A stretch of DNA of 64,000 nt, from contig JBECUI020000034.1 in NCBI GenBank assembly GCA_040954595.2, positions 62,001 to 126,000 on the forward strand, written 5' to 3'. Made by a program: the position numbers and the translations under genes. This document shows, piece by piece, positions 9,802-18,870 of the stretch (the first letter of the stretch is position 1; each line of letters begins with the position of its first letter). Under the pieces are notes generated by a model that worked only from the letters and a program-made list of their open reading frames with translations, ran no database searches and was not told the DNA's origin. This DNA is from Balanoglossus misakiensis. Taxonomy: Eukaryota > Hemichordata.

Positions 9802-11333
9802 TTTATAGAGTCAAGTCTGCGCTGAAGATAAGAGAGGTAGTCAGCAGCGGATATCCGTGCATGCTGGTACAATTCATCAAAATTTTGAGTATCTCTCCTA
9901 TCCATAACAAGGTATGATAGTCTCGTATCAAGACATGCACGCCAATTCCCCGATTGAGGCGTAGAAATAAAGTTCTGCAAGGTTTTTATTTCATCGTTAA
10001 TAAAAGCAACCGGGTTTTGCATCCCACCGGGTATACGGATGCTAGCAGAAACAGCGGGCATTGTTTTCAGGTAGTTTAAGACTTCAGGTTGATTTGCGCG
10101 TCTTTTTGCTTGTATATCCATGCCGCTTTGCCCGAGGTCCCAAACATGGGAGTCATGTACCAACAATCCGGCAAATATCTCTGCGTACGAGGCAAGCACC
10201 ATATCGACCTTTTGCAGAACACCGTTTTTATCCTGTCGAGTTATTAGTTTTCGTTGGTAATAAGGAATTTCATTTCTACGCACCAGACGAGTGGAATTTG
10301 TCAGGATAGCTCGATGAGGAGCAGTGAGTTTGGTATGGCTCTTGCCCGGCAGATAATGCATATCCATTCCTGCAAGAAATATATCACCCTGATAGTAACG
10401 CCGAATCAAGTAGTAAGCAGTTATACCCACCGACCCAAGGGCAGGGATATTCAGTTGTCCGCAAGATTCTATTACATTGGTAAGATAGAAAGAAGAGAAC
10501 TTGCTAAAAAAGAATGCCGATTTAGTCTGTCGCACGATAGAAGGATGCACAGTCAGATCACAAAGGAATGGAACATTTTTCCAACGGTAGGGAAAAAGAT
10601 CACGGCAATTAAGCAGTTGTGCATCCTGTGATACCACCATATCCGGTATTATTTCCGATGCCGCAAGTGCCGGCAGAATGCTATCGACCGCAAGAATAAA
10701 GAATCGCTTCCGTTCTATTTTCAGAAATGGAAGCCATTCTTCTGCAGAGGGGCCGGCACCCAGCAAAAACACAGGGTTTGCAATTTCAAGCCCTTCCCAT
10801 TGAGGAAGAATAAGCAGGTTTCGGAAAAGATTTTTTATCCATCTTCGGATAAAGTAGCGTTGGGTCAAAGAGTTCTGTCGATTTCGCAGAATGCTTCGCT
10901 GGCATTGCCGGTGCAATTTGCGGTATCGTTCCGTATGCAGAGAAAAGCCAGCACTCAGTGGTAGCAGAACTATCTGATCAATACGGTAACTACGAATCAT
11001 TACATCTAAAGTACTCTCGGCATTATCGACATTATCGATAACACGGCATCGATCACCGATATCGCATAACTCAGAGTTCTCGTGAAGCATAAGAGCACTC
11101 AGTGCCGGCTCATAGTCAATACAGACGAAGTAAAGAGATTTTGCACATGTACGGATGTACTTTCGCAGTCCGAAAGCAAATAGGGGAGATGCCAGAATAA
11201 TCAGACAATTGCCGTCTTTTGGTAAGTGTTCCAGTCTTCGAAGGTTAGAACGTTCATGATTCGGAGCAGTTAAGTATCTTCCCTTATAGCGTATTCGGCT
11301 ATATGCACCGGATCTGATAAACTCAAGATTCAC
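9798..11333 (-). CDS. DUF115 / motility accessory factor (Maf)-like protein
   Basis: The central domain has the MptE-like/DUF115 signature: GAGPS at residues 192-196, then a segment reading AVDSILPAL and an SQDAQ motif. DUF115 proteins of motile bacteria (Maf family) are implicated in transferring nonulosonic acids to flagellin. That role is inferred here; the same fold also occurs in pterin kinases. No signal peptide is seen, so it should be cytosolic. It is transcribed after the PpiD-like gene, overlapping it by 11 bp, and converges on lepA. A flagellin gene is present at 47.2-48.1 kb. Confidence 0.72.
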   Translation of the reverse strand: MNLEFIRSGAYSRIRYKGRYLTAPNHERSNLRRLEHLPKDGNCLIILASPLFAFGLRKYIRTCAKSLYFVCIDYEPALSALMLHENSELCDIGDRCRVIDNVDNAESTLDVMIRSYRIDQIVLLPLSAGFSLHTERYRKLHRQCQRSILRNRQNSLTQRYFIRRWIKNLFRNLLILPQWEGLEIANPVFLLGAGPSAEEWLPFLKIERKRFFILAVDSILPALAASEIIPDMVVSQDAQLLNCRDLFPYRWKNVPFLCDLTVHPSIVRQTKSAFFFSKFSSFYLTNVIESCGQLNIPALGSVGITAYYLIRRYYQGDIFLAGMDMHYLPGKSHTKLTAPHRAILTNSTRLVRRNEIPYYQRKLITRQDKNGVLQKVDMVLASYAEIFAGLLVHDSHVWDLGQSGMDIQAKRRANQPEVLNYLKTMPAVSASIRIPGGMQNPVAFINDEIKTLQNFISTPQSGNWRACLDTRLSYLVMDRRDTQNFDELYQHARISAADYLSYLQRRLDSIN

Positions 11334-12879
11334 TATTAGCAGGGCTGTTATTGGTTTCTTCTGCAGGAACGACTGGTTGTGCTATAAATTGATTGTACGT
11401 TTCACCAAAGAAATCTTGTAGTTTTGTTTCCTGCACAACCGCTTCACGATAGTATTCATGCAGGAAATCCTGGCTCAGGCTTGGATACAAGTCACGCATA
11501 TTCTCAACATTCTCCTCATTGGGAGCAACTTCATCTACCAATTCGGCAAGAATAAAGGTTTGTTGTAACTTAATCGGGTCAGAGACATCTCCGGCTTTAA
11601 GGGAGAACAACTGTTGAAAAAAATCATCATTGTATGCAGCCGCCCGAAGTGCGGGAATATCATCATTAGTAAGACCATCATTGCTACCGAGTACGTTCCC
11701 ATAATCGATATGTATCGGATCACTAGCGAAAATTTGTTTATCATACTCAGGAGCTACAATACTCAATCCACCTTGAGCATTAGCCCGAGTTTGCAATGCA
11801 TTTGCCTGTTCCAATATATAGTCTTCTATTTCTTGCGGGTCATTACTCCGTATGTAGTTTACAATAAATGTAATATCTTCAATTTCTTCTAGATTGATGA
11901 TGGGGGCATCGTTCATTTGCAAGAAAACGTATTGGTTGTTCTTTGTTTGAAATATTTCCGAGTTATTACCAGCCTGAAGGTCAAAAATCTTTTCCAGATC
12001 TTCATCATTCAACCATTCACTTAGTTGATAAGCATATTGTTTTTCCATTCTACCACCCTTATCTGCAGAGTCATCAATAGAATAGAGGCGAGCAAGGTCT
12101 TCAAATGTATTTTGCTCAGCTAGTAATTCACTACGGACTGTTTCCAGGTCTTCCCGGGTCTGCATGGTTATGCGCGATAGGTCAGCCGATCGAAATAGAT
12201 CCTGATGCTCAAGCCCATAATTTTTTGCTTGTACATCGGGATATTCATCCAAAGAAAAGGTAAGGAAGTTAAATCTCCTACTAGTTCCCAGGAGTTCTTC
12301 GATAAAATCTATTTCTGTTTTTGATGTATGAATGTTTTCCAGCAAGTCCTGGCGGACCTGTGATGCGATAAGTATTTCCTTACTAAGATTTCGCATGGAG
12401 AAGAGTTCCTGACTACTGGCATTTCTGTATAAATCAACACTAAACGCCCGTTCTCCTGAAAACGTGGGCTTTTAATTATTGTTTTCTCAATAGCTTCTTC
12501 GGATACAACCGCACGGCTTTCTTCTCCCAGGTTCAAGGTAGCAGCATGTTCAATTGCCCGATCGAATGCCTCACGCAGAGTGAGCGTAATTGAAACTGCA
12601 ACATATTATCATCAAATGCCACCGAATCTATCAATATTGTTTGCCAGATATTCGTACACATTGGCAAAGTAATTCCCCTGCCGGTAGTCAATTTCATTAT
12701 TTGCGTAGGTGCCGAAAACAAGTCGCCCTGCTTGGTTACTCCCGATACCGATAAGAGGAGCTCCGATAAAGGTAATAACAATAATTGCCAGGATAACAAT
12801 TGTTCCAATATATATTCCACGATTGTTGAAACGGGGTGTTTTTACTTCTTTATTTTTGTTCTTTAGTTTTTATTGCCAT
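11323..12879 (-). pseudogene. frameshifted PpiD/SurA-like peptidyl-prolyl isomerase
   Basis: Read through all frames, this is one membrane-anchored parvulin-type foldase. It has a Lys-rich N-terminus, one membrane segment (minus strand ~12815-12760), a SurA-N-like helical region and a PpiC-type rotamase domain (DLARLYSIDDSADKGG) in the 357-residue 3' piece. The frame breaks at least four times: at 12849-12855 (ninth codon followed by a stop), near 12625, near 12600 and near 12440. It is either a decayed gene or a poorly sequenced stretch. The last 357 codons (from 12396) are open. It precedes the DUF115 gene. Confidence 0.75.
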
Positions 12880-12946
12880 AGAATCATCCTTTTATGTTGC
12901 AATATAGTATATGCAATAGCTCGTATTTTTGTCAAGGAAAGCACTC

Positions 12947-12976
12947 TTGTATTTTTTTTAGCTGCTATACTATACT
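12947..12976 (+). promoter_or_regulatory. sigma70-type promoter of tRNA-Pro
   Basis: TTGTAT (12947-12952), an 18-base spacer containing a T-run, and TATACT (12971-12976), ending 22 bases before the tRNA. Confidence 0.5.
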
Positions 12977-12998
12977 GAAGTACATAGATTATGAGAAT

Positions 12999-13070
12999 CG
13001 GGCTGTAGCGCAGAGGTAGCGCGCGCCGTTCGGGACGGTGAGGTCGGCGGTTCAAATCCGCCCAGCCCGA
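12999..13070 (+). tRNA. tRNA-Pro (CGG)
   Basis: A complete cloverleaf. Acceptor CGGGCTG pairs with CAGCCCG, D stem GCGC, anticodon loop TTCGGGA (anticodon CGG), T stem GGCGG/CCGCC and discriminator A. CCA is not encoded and must be added by the nucleotidyltransferase. Confidence 0.95.
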
Positions 13071-13189
13071 GTAGCAGCCCGCAATCCCCCACCGACTGAA
13101 TAATTTGAATAGTTTGCAAAATAAATGCTTTCAGTTGTATCTAGTGTGTCAAGAAATACCGTATTGCATACCGAAAATGTAGGTACAGG

Positions 13190-14006
13190 ATGAAGTATTT
13201 ACTGCTTATTTTCTTATTTCTTTCTTTCTGCAGTTAGGAATTGCCGAAATCCATCAGGTACAGCAAGGTGAAACGCTCTACAGCATCTCAAAGCAGTACA
13301 ATGTTCCACTGGAGTTAATTGTAGCCTGGAACGATATTATGGATCCGACATTATTAAAGAAGGGAAGCACGATAACCATCCCTGATATATATAGTGTTGC
13401 CAAGGGGGATACCCTCTACAGCATAGCGCGTGCCTTTGATATTGGCATTGATGCATTGAAGGCGGAGAATCATCTCACTGATAATGACATCAAGCAGGGT
13501 GATAAACTCTTCATACCGGGAATGCAAAAAACCGAGTCTTCAATGCCTGATCAAGAAATCATAATTCCAGTAACAAAGAACATCACGAAGGAAAACAAGC
13601 CATCCCACAAACAGATCAAATGCTTCCAGCGAATCGCTTGTCAATTTGAGCAGCAACTTCGATAATTTACCCGTAGAGGGAAATGTATCGGAACGTAAGG
13701 GAAAACTCCCGGGCAATTGTTATTCATAGTGAATTAGGCAAAGATGTGCATGCTGTTCGCGAAGGAACTGTTATCTATGCCGGTCCCCATTCCAGTTTCG
13801 GCAATGTTATTTTTGTCCAGGCATCAGGAAATTATATTTACGTCTATGCCGGACAGGCAGAACTTCTTGTTCAGGTAGGCGACCAGGTAAATGCCGGACA
13901 GGTCATCGGCACAGTTGGCATATCACCCGAAACGAATACGCCTGCTTTGTACTTTTCTGTATGGAAAGACAGTCGTTTTGTTCAAGCACGATACGTGAAT
14001 CGTTAG
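13190..14006 (+). pseudogene. frameshifted exported LysM / M23-like (NlpD/EnvC type) protein
   Basis: A signal-peptide-like start (ATG 13190) runs into a stop after 15 codons. The next frame carries two LysM peptidoglycan-binding repeats (GETLYSISKQY and GDTLYSIARAF), and a second shift near 13650-13680 leads into an M23/LytM-fold domain ending at 14006. That fold keeps the GTVIYAG and GDQVNAGQVIGTVG motifs but has no HxxxD and no HxH zinc ligands. The intact protein would thus have resembled catalytically dead LytM activators of amidases. The frame is broken in at least two places. Confidence 0.7.
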
Positions 14007-14017
14007 TTCCTAAGCAC

Positions 14018-14047
14018 TTGACATACTGGATATAGAATGAGTACACT
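14018..14047 (+). promoter_or_regulatory. sigma70-type promoter of tRNA-Met
   Basis: TTGACA (14018-14023), an 18-base spacer and TACACT (14042-14047), ending 14 bases before the tRNA. Confidence 0.55.
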
Positions 14048-14061
14048 GAAAAAGTAAATTT

Positions 14062-14134
14062 GGTGACGTAGCTCAGTTGGTAGAGCAAGCGGCTCATATC
14101 CGCTCGGTCGGGGGTTCGAGTCCCTTCGTCACTA
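14062..14134 (+). tRNA. tRNA-Met (CAT)
   Basis: Cloverleaf with acceptor GGTGACG/CGTCACT, D stem GCTC/GAGC, anticodon stem AGCGG/CCGCT, loop CTCATAT (anticodon CAT) and discriminator A. The terminal 1-72 pair is G-U and the T stem has two G-U pairs, which is weaker than usual. It lacks the GGG/CCC anticodon stem of initiators, so it should be elongator Met; the lysidine-modified Ile tRNA is the alternative. No CCA is encoded. Confidence 0.88.
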
Positions 14135-14143
14135 CGTACATGT

Positions 14144-15588
14144 ATGCAGGTACTCTACGAACAGTATTCACCCACGGTATATAATTATCTCAGCAGGGAG
14201 AAAGAACCATTTTCTCCCCTACGCCCCCCCCATGTCGGACTCTATGTCTGTGGTCCCACTGGTCTACGGTGCACCCCATCTAGGACATGCTCGTACTGCG
14301 GTAACATTTGACTGCATCTACCGGTATCTCACCCATCTTGGGTATAAGGTTCGCTATGTTCGCAATATTACCGACAATCGGCGATATTGAGGAAGGCGGA
14401 GAAGATAAGATTATCAAGCAGGCAAGAATTGAAGAACGGGAGCCGATGGAGATAGCACAACGCTATACCCAGCTCTATCATCGGGCATTGGAGAAACTAG
14501 GGGTAAGCCCGCCAAGCATTGAACCGCGAGCAAGTGGGCATATTCCTGAACAAATTGAAATAATCAGTCGGATAATGGATGCGGGATAATGCCTACGAAG
14601 CAGAGGGAACCATCTATTTCGATCTAGCTAAATATACTGAGCAGTATGAGTACGGGCGTCTATCCGGCAAGGTCGTTGATGACTTAAGAACGCAGTACGT
14701 GATATCAAGAATGTCGCGAACAAGCGTAATTCTCTCGACTTCGCTCTTTGGGAAACCGGCTGTCTCTCCCTTTGGTTGGCTTTCTCCCTGGGGTAGAGGA
14801 TATCCAGGCTGGCATTTGGAATGTACTGCTATGAGTACAAAGTATCTTGGAGAGGAGTTTGACATCCATGGAGGCGGACTGGATCTGCAATTCCCGCATC
14901 ACGAAGCAGAGATTGCACAGAGTCAGATAGCCCATTCCTCTTATCCGGCAAGGTATTGGCTGTACAGTAATTTGCTCAGCATCGGCGATCAGAAAATGAG
15001 CAAGAGCCTCGGCAATTTTATCACTATGGAGCAATTATTCACCGGGGACCATGCTCTTCTATCGGGACCCGTTCACCGAATGAACTACGCTTTTGGATGT
15101 TGCGAAGCCATTATAGAAGTCCGCTCATCTTTACTGAAGAAGCCGTGCGGGAAGCAGGCAAGGGACTTGAACGCCTAATCGGATACTATGCCCAGGCAAA
15201 GAAGATTATCACCGAAGGAAAAGAAGAAGCACTGCCTCTTGAGTTGGAGGAACTTATTTCCTCCCTCTATCGTTCCATGAGTGATGACTTTAATACGTCG
15301 CGGCTCATAGCTGGTCTTTTCGATCTTGGTTCATATTTTTCTCATCCATCGAGTGACCGGAACATCAAAAGGGCAGCAGAAGTCTTTGTGCAATTCTACA
15401 ATTCCGTCCTTGGGCTTGAAGGCGAGAGTGATAAGCAGGAGTCAAACAATCTTATTGCCGATCTTCTTCTGCTTCGAGATGAACTCCGCCAGGAAGGAAA
15501 GTATCAACTTGCTGATCGCATTCGGAGCATCCTGACCGATGCAGGTTTAGTAGTGCAGGATATCCGGCAAGATAAAGGAAGCACCTGA
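14144..15588 (+). pseudogene. cysS: frameshifted cysteinyl-tRNA synthetase
   Basis: The full CysRS can be read across frames. It has the N-terminal [13 protein letters not shown] (class I HIGH), the zinc-site Cys in [18 protein letters not shown] in DQKMSKSLGNF, and the DALR-type C-terminal helices to the stop at 15588. Frame breaks occur after CGPT (extra G, ~14258), at ~14383 (extra A after ITD), at ~14588 (extra A), within ~14690-14780 and at ~15050-15100. The enzyme is essential in almost all bacteria, so an intact second copy, another Cys-tRNA route or sequencing error must explain this. It starts 9 bases after tRNA-Met. Confidence 0.85.
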
Positions 15589-15595
15589 GCATAAA

Positions 15596-16038
15596 ATGCA
15601 AACAATACAGGAAAATGCAGAATTATTTACAAGCATGTGCTGAGGAATTAGAAGATGCAGCCCTTATCGAAGCCTTTGAGTTTTATCGTGTGTTATCTGA
15701 GTACGGTAATCAGCTAGATCCCCTTCCTGAGCAGGATAAGATAGACGAGAACTTTGTATATGGCTGTGTTTCGCAAGTATACATCTCTGCAACTGTACGG
15801 AAAATCGGATTTATTACTGCGGTTCTTCAGAGGTTCTAACCATTCGGGGCATCCTTCAAATCCTTATTACCGCATTCAGCGACTCTTGATCCAAGATTTT
15901 CTCTCTGCCGGCAAAGATGCGATACAAAATTTTGTTCAGAAGACCAATCTCACGACATTCCTTACCCCAACTCGTGCCAATTCCTTTGGCAATATATACG
16001 AACTTATGCGCACTCATGCTGAACAGAGGAAAGAATAG
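15596..16038 (+). pseudogene. frameshifted SufE-like sulfur acceptor
   Basis: The fragments match SufE, which takes sulfane sulfur from SufS for Fe-S cluster assembly. The active-site Cys lies in FVYGCVSQVYIS, preceded by the typical EEL...RVLSEYG helix and followed by a C-terminal helix rich in SAGKDAIQNF-type sequence. At least three frames are used, with shifts near 15640, near 15800 and near 15890. It is the fourth consecutive broken protein gene in this interval. Its end lies 6 bp from the convergent aldo/keto reductase. Confidence 0.7.
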
Positions 16039-16043
16039 CTCTT

Positions 16044-16904
16044 CTATTCCCAAGTCGGCGGATAGACATCCTGGTCTACGCGTTGTTTGGTAAAGACCTT
16101 TGGTTGTTTATCGGGATGGGGACCGAACCTGTAATTGCTATTCATTGCATCAATCGCATACATATCCTCATCTGAGAGGGTAAAGTCGAAAATATTAAAA
16201 TTTTCTTCTATGCGTGTCTTTGTAACCGACTTTGGAATAACTATTAATCCATGCTGAATATGCCAGCGCAGCACAACCTGTGCTGCAGTTTTGTTATGTG
16301 ATTTTGCAATATTCGGTAGGGGTGGACGATTGAGCGATCCCTTCATGAGAGGAGCCCAAGACTCAATTATAATTCCCCTATCGGCTAATTCGCTGCGAAG
16401 TTCTTGCTGATTCAAAAGCGGATGCAATTCAACCTGATTGACTGCAGGAACGATCTGTGAGTTTTTCCCGAGTGAACGAATATGATGATCTTGAAAATTA
16501 CTAACACCAAGGGCACGAATACGTTTATCAGCATACAGTTTTTCCATTGCTCGCCATGTATCACCCTGCTTTTCCGGGTACGGCCAGTGTATGAGATACA
16601 GATCAAGGTAGTCGAGACCCAGTTTTTTTGTACTTTTTTCAAATGCACGCAATGTATTATCGTAGCCCTGTTCATCACCCCATATTTTTGTTGTAACAAA
16701 CAATTCTTCGCGGGGGATAGCACAAGCTGCCAGTGCACTCCCGACACCGCTTTCATTTGCATATAATGATGCCGTATCGATACTTCTGTATCCAACCGAT
16801 ATGGCATACTCCACCACCTCTTGTACTTGATCATTTGGTATTTCAAAAGTACCAAATCCAAGTGCAGGAATTACAGTACCATTGTTTAGTGTGATATATT
16901 TCAT
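16044..16904 (-). CDS. aldo/keto reductase (2,5-diketogluconate reductase type)
   Basis: An NADPH-dependent reductase with the TIM-barrel AKR fold. The catalytic tetrad reads as D43, Y48 (IDTASLY), K73 (TTKIWG) and H106 (LIHWP). The cofactor motif IPKSVTKTRIEEN lies in the C-terminal third, and 286 residues is typical of the AKR5 group. The substrate cannot be told from sequence. I take ATG 16904, not the longer frame to 16958, because the alignable N-terminus begins MKYITLNNG. A good -10 (TATAAT) lies 10 bases upstream with no Shine-Dalgarno between. Confidence 0.9.
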   Translation of the reverse strand: MKYITLNNGTVIPALGFGTFEIPNDQVQEVVEYAISVGYRSIDTASLYANESGVGSALAACAIPREELFVTTKIWGDEQGYDNTLRAFEKSTKKLGLDYLDLYLIHWPYPEKQGDTWRAMEKLYADKRIRALGVSNFQDHHIRSLGKNSQIVPAVNQVELHPLLNQQELRSELADRGIIIESWAPLMKGSLNRPPLPNIAKSHNKTAAQVVLRWHIQHGLIVIPKSVTKTRIEENFNIFDFTLSDEDMYAIDAMNSNYRFGPHPDKQPKVFTKQRVDQDVYPPTWE

Positions 16905-16914
16905 ATTAGTCGTA

Positions 16915-16943
16915 ATTATATCATAAAAAGAAAAGATAAACAA
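16915..16943 (-). promoter_or_regulatory. sigma70-type promoter, short-leader, of aldo/keto reductase
   Basis: On the minus strand: TTGTTT (16943-16938), a 17-base spacer and TATAAT (16920-16915). The start ATG follows after only 10 bases, so the 5' leader would be about 3-4 nt. Confidence 0.6.
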
Positions 16944-16951
16944 TAATGCAC

Positions 16952-16981
16952 TTGACAAAAAAGGTAGTCAGAGTACATAAT
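16952..16981 (+). promoter_or_regulatory. sigma70-type promoter of rpsT operon
   Basis: TTGACA (16952-16957), an 18-base spacer and CATAAT (16976-16981), 37 bases ahead of the rpsT start. It is divergent from the aldo/keto reductase promoter. Confidence 0.65.
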
Positions 16982-17018
16982 AAGTGAATGATATTATTAC
17001 ATTGTCCGGAGGGAAGTA

Positions 17019-17291
17019 TTGCAAAAGAACAGTTCAGTAGCAAAAAGACATCGTCAAAGTGAGCACCGGCGCATTCGTAACCGTGCCGTTCGAACCAGTG
17101 TGCGAGGTGCAATTAAAGACTTCTTGAATACCATTGCGGATAAGAATACTGATGAGGCAAAAAGTCTATTACAGCGGATTACAAAACTCATCGATACAGC
17201 ACAGCGCAAAGGGGTCTATCATAGGAATACGGTTGCACGCACAAAGTCACGTTTACACAAGAAATATAATCTTTTAGTAAGAGATAATTAA
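17019..17291 (+). CDS. rpsT: 30S ribosomal protein S20
   Basis: A small (90 residues), very basic helical protein that binds 16S rRNA. The N-terminal VAKRHRQSEHRRIRNRAVR pattern and the central KSLLQRITKLIDTAQRKGV segment are characteristic of S20. The start is TTG 17019, with GGAGGG at 17008-17013. The stop abuts the HU start codon (TAATG), so the two are cotranslated. Confidence 0.95.
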   Translation: MQKNSSVAKRHRQSEHRRIRNRAVRTSVRGAIKDFLNTIADKNTDEAKSLLQRITKLIDTAQRKGVYHRNTVARTKSRLHKKYNLLVRDN

Positions 17292-17599
17292 TGGGTATGG
17301 AACATGCGAAGACTACTAGACAGGAAATTGCAGGTAATGTCTTTAATCGTTCCAATATTACTCGTAAAGATGTCGAACAAGTTATTGATTTATTTATGGA
17401 TCAAATAGCAGTTGCATTAGAGCAGCAGAAGCGTGTAGAAATTCGTGGGTTCGGTACATTTATGCTAAAGAGAAGAAAGCCACGGAATAATGCACATAAT
17501 CCGCGAAACCCATCAGTTAAAATACCCATTGAGGAGCATAATGTTGTTGTGTTTCGACCAGGACGTTCCTTGCGTGAACGTGTATGGAAACTACTGTAG
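17291..17599 (+). CDS. HU/IHF-family DNA-binding protein
   Basis: A 102-residue histone-like protein. Helices 1-2 are followed by VEIRGFGTFMLKRRKPRNNAHNP, the conserved saddle and DNA-binding arm, including the RNP tip that intercalates into DNA. The start is ATG 17291; ATG 17297 is an equally possible start two codons on. It sits between rpsT and a response regulator; the rpsT-HU order is also found in treponemes, from memory. Confidence 0.93.
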   Translation: MGMEHAKTTRQEIAGNVFNRSNITRKDVEQVIDLFMDQIAVALEQQKRVEIRGFGTFMLKRRKPRNNAHNPRNPSVKIPIEEHNVVVFRPGRSLRERVWKLL

Positions 17600-17616
17600 A
17601 GGGGGAGGGAAAAAAT

Positions 17617-18429
17617 ATGTCAGATAAGAAGCCTCAGAGCAAAGATCATTGGTTTGATAATAAGAATTCTACAATACTTATTGTTGATGATGATGAGGTG
17701 AATCGTGAATTTTTTGAGGTTATGTTAAAACGTCTGAGTTTTAACGTTAAGGTTGCTGCTGACGGAGAAGAGGCTCTTGAAAAATTGCATGAAGGCGGAA
17801 TTAGTTTAGTTCTGCTTGACAATTTGCTTCCAAAATATTCAGGATGGGAAGTTACCAGAATCATTCGTAATGAGCCTGAGCACGAGAAACATAAAAATGT
17901 TCCCATTATAATGTTTTCGGCAATGAATACGGCAGAAGGCAAAATTAGAGGATACGATCTTGGTATTGACGATTACATTACCAAACCCTTTAATTTTGTT
18001 GAGGTACTCGCACGTATTAAGTCCGTTTTACGACATCGGGCTGTTATTGAGCAAATACTCCGGCGGGAGAAACAAATTGGTTTGGCAGATGCCCTCAATA
18101 AATCACTTTTATATTTTTCCAATCATGTCATTAAGGATACTGTAGAATCTCTGCATAGCCGTGCCTTTGATATATTGAAACAGGAAAAAATAGAATCCTC
18201 TGAGCATGTTTTGAAGGATCTAGCAGAGGAACTCTCACAGAGTGCAGGAAAAATTCTTGCGGCACTCAGTGAGGTAGAAAAAGAGTTTCAATACCAGCAA
18301 AAGCAACGCGAAGCTATTAAGGAAACGGAGATAGATATTGATGTGCTTGATAAGAAGTATTGGAACAGCCTAAAGGAACTTGGCAGCGTAGGTAAGGACG
18401 GCGGTCAAGATACAAACAAAAACGAATAA
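17617..18429 (+). CDS. response regulator with unassigned helical output domain
   Basis: The receiver domain (residues ~18-140) has the acidic pair D24/D25, phospho-acceptor D68 (LLDNLLP), S101 and K123 (ITKPF). The C-terminal ~130 residues are helical and Glu/Lys-rich with no recognisable HTH, GGDEF, EAL or kinase motif, so output is probably by protein contact. The start is ATG 17617 behind GGGGGAGGG (17601-17609), in place of the frame start at 17584 inside HU. It lies between HU and bactofilin with 3 bp to the latter. No partner histidine kinase is in the window. Confidence 0.85.
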   Translation: MSDKKPQSKDHWFDNKNSTILIVDDDEVNREFFEVMLKRLSFNVKVAADGEEALEKLHEGGISLVLLDNLLPKYSGWEVTRIIRNEPEHEKHKNVPIIMFSAMNTAEGKIRGYDLGIDDYITKPFNFVEVLARIKSVLRHRAVIEQILRREKQIGLADALNKSLLYFSNHVIKDTVESLHSRAFDILKQEKIESSEHVLKDLAEELSQSAGKILAALSEVEKEFQYQQKQREAIKETEIDIDVLDKKYWNSLKELGSVGKDGGQDTNKNE

Positions 18430-18432
18430 ATC

Positions 18433-18870
18433 ATGGCTAAGAAAAAAACTAAGAGCGACTTGTCTCGTTTAGCTACTCCGGTTATTGAGACGGTTACTTA
18501 CCTGGGCAAAGGTAGTTCCTTCAAGGGAAAGATTACATTTACCGAATCGGTAACGATCAGGGGAACGTACGAGGGTGAAATAGACACTACCGGTTTTTTA
18601 TACATTGAAGACGGTGCCACCGTCCGTGCGAGCATTCGTGCGGCAAATGTTATTATAGGCGGCATTGTACATGGCAATATTGATGCTACCGAGAGCATAG
18701 AGATGCTTGCTACAAGCAAGATCTACGGCAATGTCAGTACAGTCATTCTTCATATAGCTGATGGCGTTGTCTTTGAGGGACAGTGTAAAATGATTACAAA
18801 GTCCGAGGAGTTGGATATTTTTGCTGTGCACCCGGAACAAATCAGGGAACGATACGAACAAACAACATAA
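18433..18870 (+). CDS. bactofilin
   Basis: Bactofilins polymerise without nucleotide into filaments that scaffold envelope enzymes and cell shape. The core (residues ~20-115) is a right-handed beta-helix with regular short repeats (GKITFTESVTIRGTYEG, then ATVRASIRAANVIIGGIVHGN) flanked by disordered basic and acidic tails, as expected for the DUF583 family. It is 145 residues long. The start is 3 bp after the response regulator stop, so the two genes are probably cotranscribed. Confidence 0.92.
   Translation: MAKKKTKSDLSRLATPVIETVTYLGKGSSFKGKITFTESVTIRGTYEGEIDTTGFLYIEDGATVRASIRAANVIIGGIVHGNIDATESIEMLATSKIYGNVSTVILHIADGVVFEGQCKMITKSEELDIFAVHPEQIRERYEQTT

Noticed and set aside
9455-10631. Open frames on the plus strand across the lepA end and the DUF115 gene
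   Set aside because: They are antisense or out-of-frame shadows with no recognisable motifs, ribosome-binding sites or composition of real proteins.
12309-12820. Two separate small genes on the minus strand
   Set aside because: Their sequences join into one PpiD-like protein with the downstream frame, so they are fragments of a single broken gene.
14308-15588. Three separate small genes
   Set aside because: All carry consecutive CysRS motifs ([17 protein letters not shown]) in order; they are pieces of cysS.
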